Source of the DNA: Clostridia bacterium
GTDB lineage: Bacteria > Bacillota > Clostridia > Christensenellales > Aristaeellaceae
Reading direction: 5' to 3'
Assembly (NCBI GenBank): GCA_017937505.1
Contig: JAGBDL010000060.1
Coordinates: 1 to 64,000 of the forward strand
Length of the DNA stretch: 64,000 nucleotides
The notes beneath the pieces are model-generated. The model saw only the letters and a program-made list of their open reading frames with translations, was not told where the DNA came from and searched no databases. Both the position numbers and the translations under genes were made by a program. Below are positions 60,290-64,000 of this stretch, in pieces; positions within the stretch are counted from its first letter, which is position 1, and each line of letters begins with the position of its first letter.

Positions 60290-61675
60290 TTAAGTTGTTT
60301 CAGACTCAAGGAGATCCGGCGTGATCTCCGGCGGAATCGGGCAATGATAGGGCTGGCTGCCCGTCTTCTCCTTCAGCTGCTTCCATGCCTCTGCGATGAT
60401 TTCGGGATGATTGCAGACATCGATCGCCGTTGCCGCGAGAACCTGACCCGCATACAGCGTTCCCCGGTGCGCAAAGTCACTCTTTCCGCAGGCGACAGCC
60501 TGCCAGGTGTGGGCGGCTGTTCCCACCGGCCAGGTGCTCGTGGCGCACTGCGAAACCGGACAGACCCAGCTCACGTCGCCGGTATCCGACGAGCCCGGGA
60601 TGGGCACATTGCCCGCTTTGTTGAAGGGCATGACCCGGAGGTCGAACGCGCGTTCAGGAAGCTCGGGATGCTGCGTCTTGACGATCTCCTGCGCAAAGGC
60701 CATATCCTGCGCATGCGCAACGGGGTTGGGAATCTCGCACATGTTCTTGTACATGACCTCGTCCAGCGCGGGAATCAGCACGGTATTGCTGGTGCCCTTC
60801 AGGAACCGGATGTCCACCTGCGTGTCGGTCATCAGGGCTGCGCCTCTTGCGATGTTGTTGACCCGCTCATAAAGCTGCGCAAGCTCCGGGGCAAAGGGCG
60901 CTCTGATCTGATACAGCGCGGACGCGTGGGGCTGAACGATATTGGGCGAGTTTCCGCCAGCGTCCGTAATGGCATAATGGATTCTGGCCGTCGACGGCAT
61001 GTGCTCCCTGAGGAACTGGACGCCGATGTTCATCAGCTCAAGCGCGTCCAGCGCGCTCCTTCCCGCCTCCGGCGCCGCCGCCGCATGGGAGGCCTTGCCG
61101 GTGAAGCTGTAGCGGACGACATCGTTCGCCAGAACTGGCCCGGGCGGCATCATGTTGCGGGTGTCCGGATGCCAGCTGAAGGCCGCATCCAGCTGATCAA
61201 AGCAGCCCTCGCGCGCCATAAAGGTCTTTCCGGAGCCGCCCTCCTCGGCCGGGCAGCCGAAGAAGACCACGGTTCCTGGCCTGCCCTCTGTTTCCAGCGC
61301 ATGCTTGAGGCCGACAGCACCCATGAGTGCGCCGACGCCAAGCAGATTGTGGCCGCAGCCGTGTCCGTTCCCGTTGTTTTCAAGGGGCTCCTTCACGGCG
61401 ACGCCTGCCTTCTGGCTCAGGCCGGCAAGCGCGTCGTACTCCCCGAGAAAACCGATCACGGGCTTCCCGCTGCCCCACTCGGCGCGAAACGCTGTCTTCA
61501 ACCCTGCGAGGCCGATGGTCACCGTGAAGCCCTCAGCCTCCAGAAAAGCGGCGTAGTCCTGGGCAGACTGCTTCTCTCCGAAGCGGATCTCCGCGTGATC
61601 CCAGATTCTGTCACTGAGCGCATAGAAATCCGTCGCTCTTTCCTCCAGGTACCGGATGGCTGTTCGTTTGTCCAT
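60290..61675 (-). CDS. M20-family amidohydrolase (AbgB-like)
   Basis: The 461-residue cytoplasmic metallopeptidase of the M20D/amidohydrolase kind hydrolyses an amide bond in N-acyl amino acids or dipeptides. Metal-site segments visible are GFLGEYDALAGLSQ, NGHGCGHNLLG (zinc-binding Cys/His), CPAEEGGSGKTFM (Glu-Glu) and SWHPD. It most resembles AbgB, the aminobenzoyl-glutamate hydrolase subunit. GGAG lies 8 bases before ATG 61675; ATG at 61693 is an alternative. It is codirectional with the transporter-like gene, 22 bases upstream. Confidence 0.9.
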   Translation of the reverse strand: MDKRTAIRYLEERATDFYALSDRIWDHAEIRFGEKQSAQDYAAFLEAEGFTVTIGLAGLKTAFRAEWGSGKPVIGFLGEYDALAGLSQKAGVAVKEPLENNGNGHGCGHNLLGVGALMGAVGLKHALETEGRPGTVVFFGCPAEEGGSGKTFMAREGCFDQLDAAFSWHPDTRNMMPPGPVLANDVVRYSFTGKASHAAAAPEAGRSALDALELMNIGVQFLREHMPSTARIHYAITDAGGNSPNIVQPHASALYQIRAPFAPELAQLYERVNNIARGAALMTDTQVDIRFLKGTSNTVLIPALDEVMYKNMCEIPNPVAHAQDMAFAQEIVKTQHPELPERAFDLRVMPFNKAGNVPIPGSSDTGDVSWVCPVSQCATSTWPVGTAAHTWQAVACGKSDFAHRGTLYAGQVLAATAIDVCNHPEIIAEAWKQLKEKTGSQPYHCPIPPEITPDLLESETT

Positions 61676-61697
61676 AGGGATATCTCCTTTCATGAAT

Positions 61698-63044
61698 TCA
61701 TGCATTGGCGCTGCGCTTTTTTGCTGTGAAGCGCTCGATCAGGATGGCGGAAAGCAGCAGCCCGGCGCTCAGGATCAGCCCGGCTGTGCGCAGCAGAAGA
61801 CTGAGGCCCGGATCCGGCGTTCCGGCGGCGTAGGCTCCAAGGAGATTCTGGTGAATGCCCAATTCGCCGAGCAGATAGATGATGAAGAACATCGCCAGCT
61901 GCTGCAGGATGCTGCCCGCCGTTTGGATTCTGAACTGGACAAGGGCGCGCTCCAGCGGCACATGGCGCTCGTCGCGCATGTAGCATGCGCCTGCTTCTGC
62001 CGCAACGATGCTGCCAAAGGCTCCGGAGAGCACAAGCCCGATCAGGTTGACAGCCTGCGACGGGACCGCCAGCAGGAAGGACAGCGCCGCTGAAAGCAGC
62101 ATGGCGGCGCGGCTCAGGCGGTCGCCCAGCAGGTGCCTCGCCAGCGGCTTTTTCAGCAGCGGCGACAAAATGCTGCCCAGCGCGATGGCAAGATAGATCC
62201 GCGACACCATGGAGGTGTTGCCGACAGAGCTGTGATAAATCAGGCTGATCAGCAGCAGATGGCTTTTCACCGCGCCTGCCCAGTACACCTGATAGACAAA
62301 GGCCACATATTTCCTTCGCCTGCACATCTCCAGCACGACAAAGATGACCAGCATCGCCGGCGTCAGCCAGATCAGCATGGAGACGCCGGACTGCTTGTAC
62401 TGGCGCAGGATGAGCAGGCAAAGCAGCGCCAGCGCGCCAAAGACGAAGAACACAGGCTTCCGCTTGCCGGCGTCAAAAGCCTTCTGCCGCGCGAAGAGCG
62501 CATCGCCGTCGAAGCGGAGCAGAATCCACGACGCGCAGGCGATGTACATCAGAAACAGGAGCACGACGACGGGCAGGCAGCTTTTCCCCAGGATCAGCGC
62601 CGACAGCATGACCAGCAGATACAGGCCTGTGCCCATGCGCTTTCCCTGTTTGAGAGAGGCGTCCTGCTGCGTGACGGCGGTATAGAGCGGGATGAACATG
62701 GCGCGAACCGGAGAGACCCCGACCCCGACCAGCAGCGCGCTGACCATCAGCAGCGGCCGGTACAGGGAGGAAAGCGCCATCAGCACGGCGCCGGCAAGCG
62801 AGAGCAGCAGCCCGCCCCGCAGAATCCTGTAGGGATTGGTGATTTCGCCGAACCCGCGCAGGGCAATCAGGCAGGCCCGCTGGATGGAATACAGGATCAC
62901 CACGGGCACAAAGAAGTTCACGGCGGTTGATTTTCCGGCCAGCAGGCTCGAAAAGACAAGGAAGGGCAGCATCATGTAGCTGTCCGACAGGCTGCACAGC
63001 ACGCCCAGCTCCAGCCTGCCGATGGATTTCTTTTGCATCTGCAT
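61698..63044 (-). CDS. MFS-like multi-spanning membrane protein
   Basis: This 448-residue protein has about twelve hydrophobic segments (for example FFVPVVILYSIQRACLIAL, LYLLVMLSALILG and AMLLSAALSFLLAV) and looks like a major-facilitator transporter, but I do not recognise a subfamily. GAGGAGG lies 10 bases before ATG 63044. It is cotranscribed with the M20 hydrolase, so it may import the peptide or acyl-amino-acid substrate; this is inference. Confidence 0.8.
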   Translation of the reverse strand: MQMQKKSIGRLELGVLCSLSDSYMMLPFLVFSSLLAGKSTAVNFFVPVVILYSIQRACLIALRGFGEITNPYRILRGGLLLSLAGAVLMALSSLYRPLLMVSALLVGVGVSPVRAMFIPLYTAVTQQDASLKQGKRMGTGLYLLVMLSALILGKSCLPVVVLLFLMYIACASWILLRFDGDALFARQKAFDAGKRKPVFFVFGALALLCLLILRQYKQSGVSMLIWLTPAMLVIFVVLEMCRRRKYVAFVYQVYWAGAVKSHLLLISLIYHSSVGNTSMVSRIYLAIALGSILSPLLKKPLARHLLGDRLSRAAMLLSAALSFLLAVPSQAVNLIGLVLSGAFGSIVAAEAGACYMRDERHVPLERALVQFRIQTAGSILQQLAMFFIIYLLGELGIHQNLLGAYAAGTPDPGLSLLLRTAGLILSAGLLLSAILIERFTAKKRSANA

Positions 63045-63144
63045 GGTGAATATGCCTCCTCTGATGTGCTGCCAGCGCCGGACATCCGGATTTTGACGCG
63101 CTGCATGTTTCCGGCCCTGCAGCAGAAGCCGGATATTGTTTTTT

Positions 63145-63173
63145 ATTATAGCGTATCGCCGCGAATTAATCAA
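63145..63173 (-). promoter_or_regulatory. Promoter of the transporter/M20 operon
   Basis: On the minus strand TTGATT (63168-63173) and TATAAT (63145-63150) are 17 bases apart. Confidence 0.75.
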
Positions 63174-63214
63174 TTGACAAAGTCAGAAGCGGCAGCATCA
63201 GCTGATGTCTGCGC

Positions 63215-63243
63215 TTGCGAAGTCCCAAATATTAGGATATAAT
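63215..63243 (+). promoter_or_regulatory. Promoter of the choloylglycine-hydrolase-like gene
   Basis: TTGCGA (63215-63220) and a perfect TATAAT (63238-63243) are 17 bases apart, about 65 bases before the start codon. Confidence 0.72.
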
Positions 63244-63309
63244 GGAACTGGCAACAAAGCGCTGCTTTATGAATACATAAAGAAAGAAATCGTGGAAAGG
63301 ATGATCATC

Positions 63310-64000
63310 ATGAAGAAAACCGGCTTTGTCCTCGCGGCCCTTGTGCTGCTCATTGCCCTGACCGGGCTTTCGGGCGCCGCCTGCGCGCAGAGCGCCAATC
63401 CGCACGCCGCCGAATGGCTGGACGAGACGATGATCGCGTCGCTCGAAACCCTCAATCGCATCGACGAGGCGGGTCTTTTCTATGAAATGACCTGCGATTA
63501 CGACTACGACAATCCCCTCTTTAAGACCCTCCTGGGCAAATTCGGCCAGTATGACGCGGGCTGCTCTGCGTTCACCACCTGGAACGAGACGGGCGACCGC
63601 TTCCTGACCGCCAGGAACTACGATTACCGGCATACCGACCCGAGCGGCGCGTATACCGGCCTCAACGTGGCCGTGCACTGCGCACCGGAGGGCAAATACA
63701 AATCCATCGGCATCGCGGACGCCTGCTGGCTCAGCCTCGCCGGCGGCGCTTACTATGCCGGCGTGCTGGATGACGGCACGACGGACACCTCGCTAGCCGT
63801 GCTGCTCCCGTATCTGTGCGTGGACGGCCTCAATGAAAAGGGCGTGAGCGTCTCCATCCTGAAGCTGGATGTGAAGGAGGGCGAGACCCCCGTCGACCAG
63901 CAGGAGCCGGGCAAGGTCGCCATCGGCCATTCCGTGCTGGCGCGCTATATCCTGGACAACTGCGCCACGGTGGAGGAGGCCGTTGCCCTGGCTGGGGAAT
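63310..64000 (+). CDS. Secreted choloylglycine-hydrolase/linear-amide C-N hydrolase-like protein, partial
   Basis: The frame opens at ATG 63310, after GGAAAGG, and runs off the window end without a stop after 230 codons. The N-terminus is a signal peptide (MKKTGFVLAALVLLIALTG) with a cleavage region at SGAACAQS. From the residues YDAGCSAFTTWNETG and FLTARNYDYRHT onward it fits the Ntn-hydrolase group of choloylglycine hydrolases and acyltransferases, where the cysteine of GCSAF is the nucleophile. That cysteine is about 85 residues in, so signal and propeptide removal would be needed to expose it. It could cleave bile-acid, penicillin-like or N-acyl amides; divergent from an M20 amidohydrolase. 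Confidence 0.82.
   Translation, partial: MKKTGFVLAALVLLIALTGLSGAACAQSANPHAAEWLDETMIASLETLNRIDEAGLFYEMTCDYDYDNPLFKTLLGKFGQYDAGCSAFTTWNETGDRFLTARNYDYRHTDPSGAYTGLNVAVHCAPEGKYKSIGIADACWLSLAGGAYYAGVLDDGTTDTSLAVLLPYLCVDGLNEKGVSVSILKLDVKEGETPVDQQEPGKVAIGHSVLARYILDNCATVEEAVALAGE

Overview
The window reads as chromosome of a GC-rich Bacillota (Clostridia) specialised in taking up and cleaving plant or host glycans. Supporting signs are strong AGGAGG-type ribosome binding sites, textbook sigma-A promoters (TTGACA-17-TATAAT several times), an LPxTG sortase signal, a YesM/YesN-type two-component pair, and four ABC sugar importers. Three of these are CUT1 systems without their own ATPase. A gut or rumen lineage of the Christensenellales type is my best guess, but this is inference: no rRNA or other phylogenetic marker is present.

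Layout. 1-6.7 kb: a palindromic repeat, an LPxTG surface protein, a PfkB kinase divergent from a uracil permease, and an oligo-1,6-glucosidase. 6.9-18.7 kb: a CUT1 importer and LacI regulator facing a divergent operon of ribokinase, three ADP-ribosylglycohydrolase-family proteins, an AtuA/DUF1446 protein and a DUF4387 protein. LacI-type operators sit at all three promoters, so this looks like one regulon, possibly for an imported riboside. 18.9-28.9 kb: a surface-polysaccharide operon (HA-repeat helicase, GT2, Wzm/Wzt-like exporter, a GT2-HAD fusion on AT-rich DNA, UDP-galactopyranose mutase). Upstream is a 261-bp segment bounded by 18-bp inverted repeats and next to a tyrosine recombinase. 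I read this as a phase-variation switch, sequenced OFF. 29.5-38.6 kb: a GntR regulator, cupin, lipoprotein, class II aldolase and an RbsABC-type importer with a Tm-1-like (UPF0261) and PEP-hydrolase-like pair. 39.1-50.5 kb: an oligogalacturonide/pectin operon (TIM-barrel isomerase, GH28, two permeases, GH105, binding protein, bicupin) under a LacI regulator, which faces a single bicupin and a tandemly duplicated four-cupin paralogue. 50.5-53 kb: a full 162-bp copy of the palindromic repeat, then a MATE exporter and an EamA transporter. 53-60 kb: a YesM/YesN-like pair divergent from a third CUT1 importer. 60-64 kb: an M20 amidohydrolase, an MFS-like membrane protein, and the start of a secreted choloylglycine-hydrolase-like protein cut by the window end.

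How it fits together. Each catabolic island pairs an importer with cytoplasmic cleavage enzymes and a local regulator. The most interesting parts are the invertible switch, whose inversion would supply promoter, Shine-Dalgarno and a start codon at once; the triple ADP-ribosylglycohydrolase/ribokinase operon; and the dispersed palindromic element with paired base changes in its stem. I saw no tRNA, rRNA, CRISPR array, transposase or phage gene.
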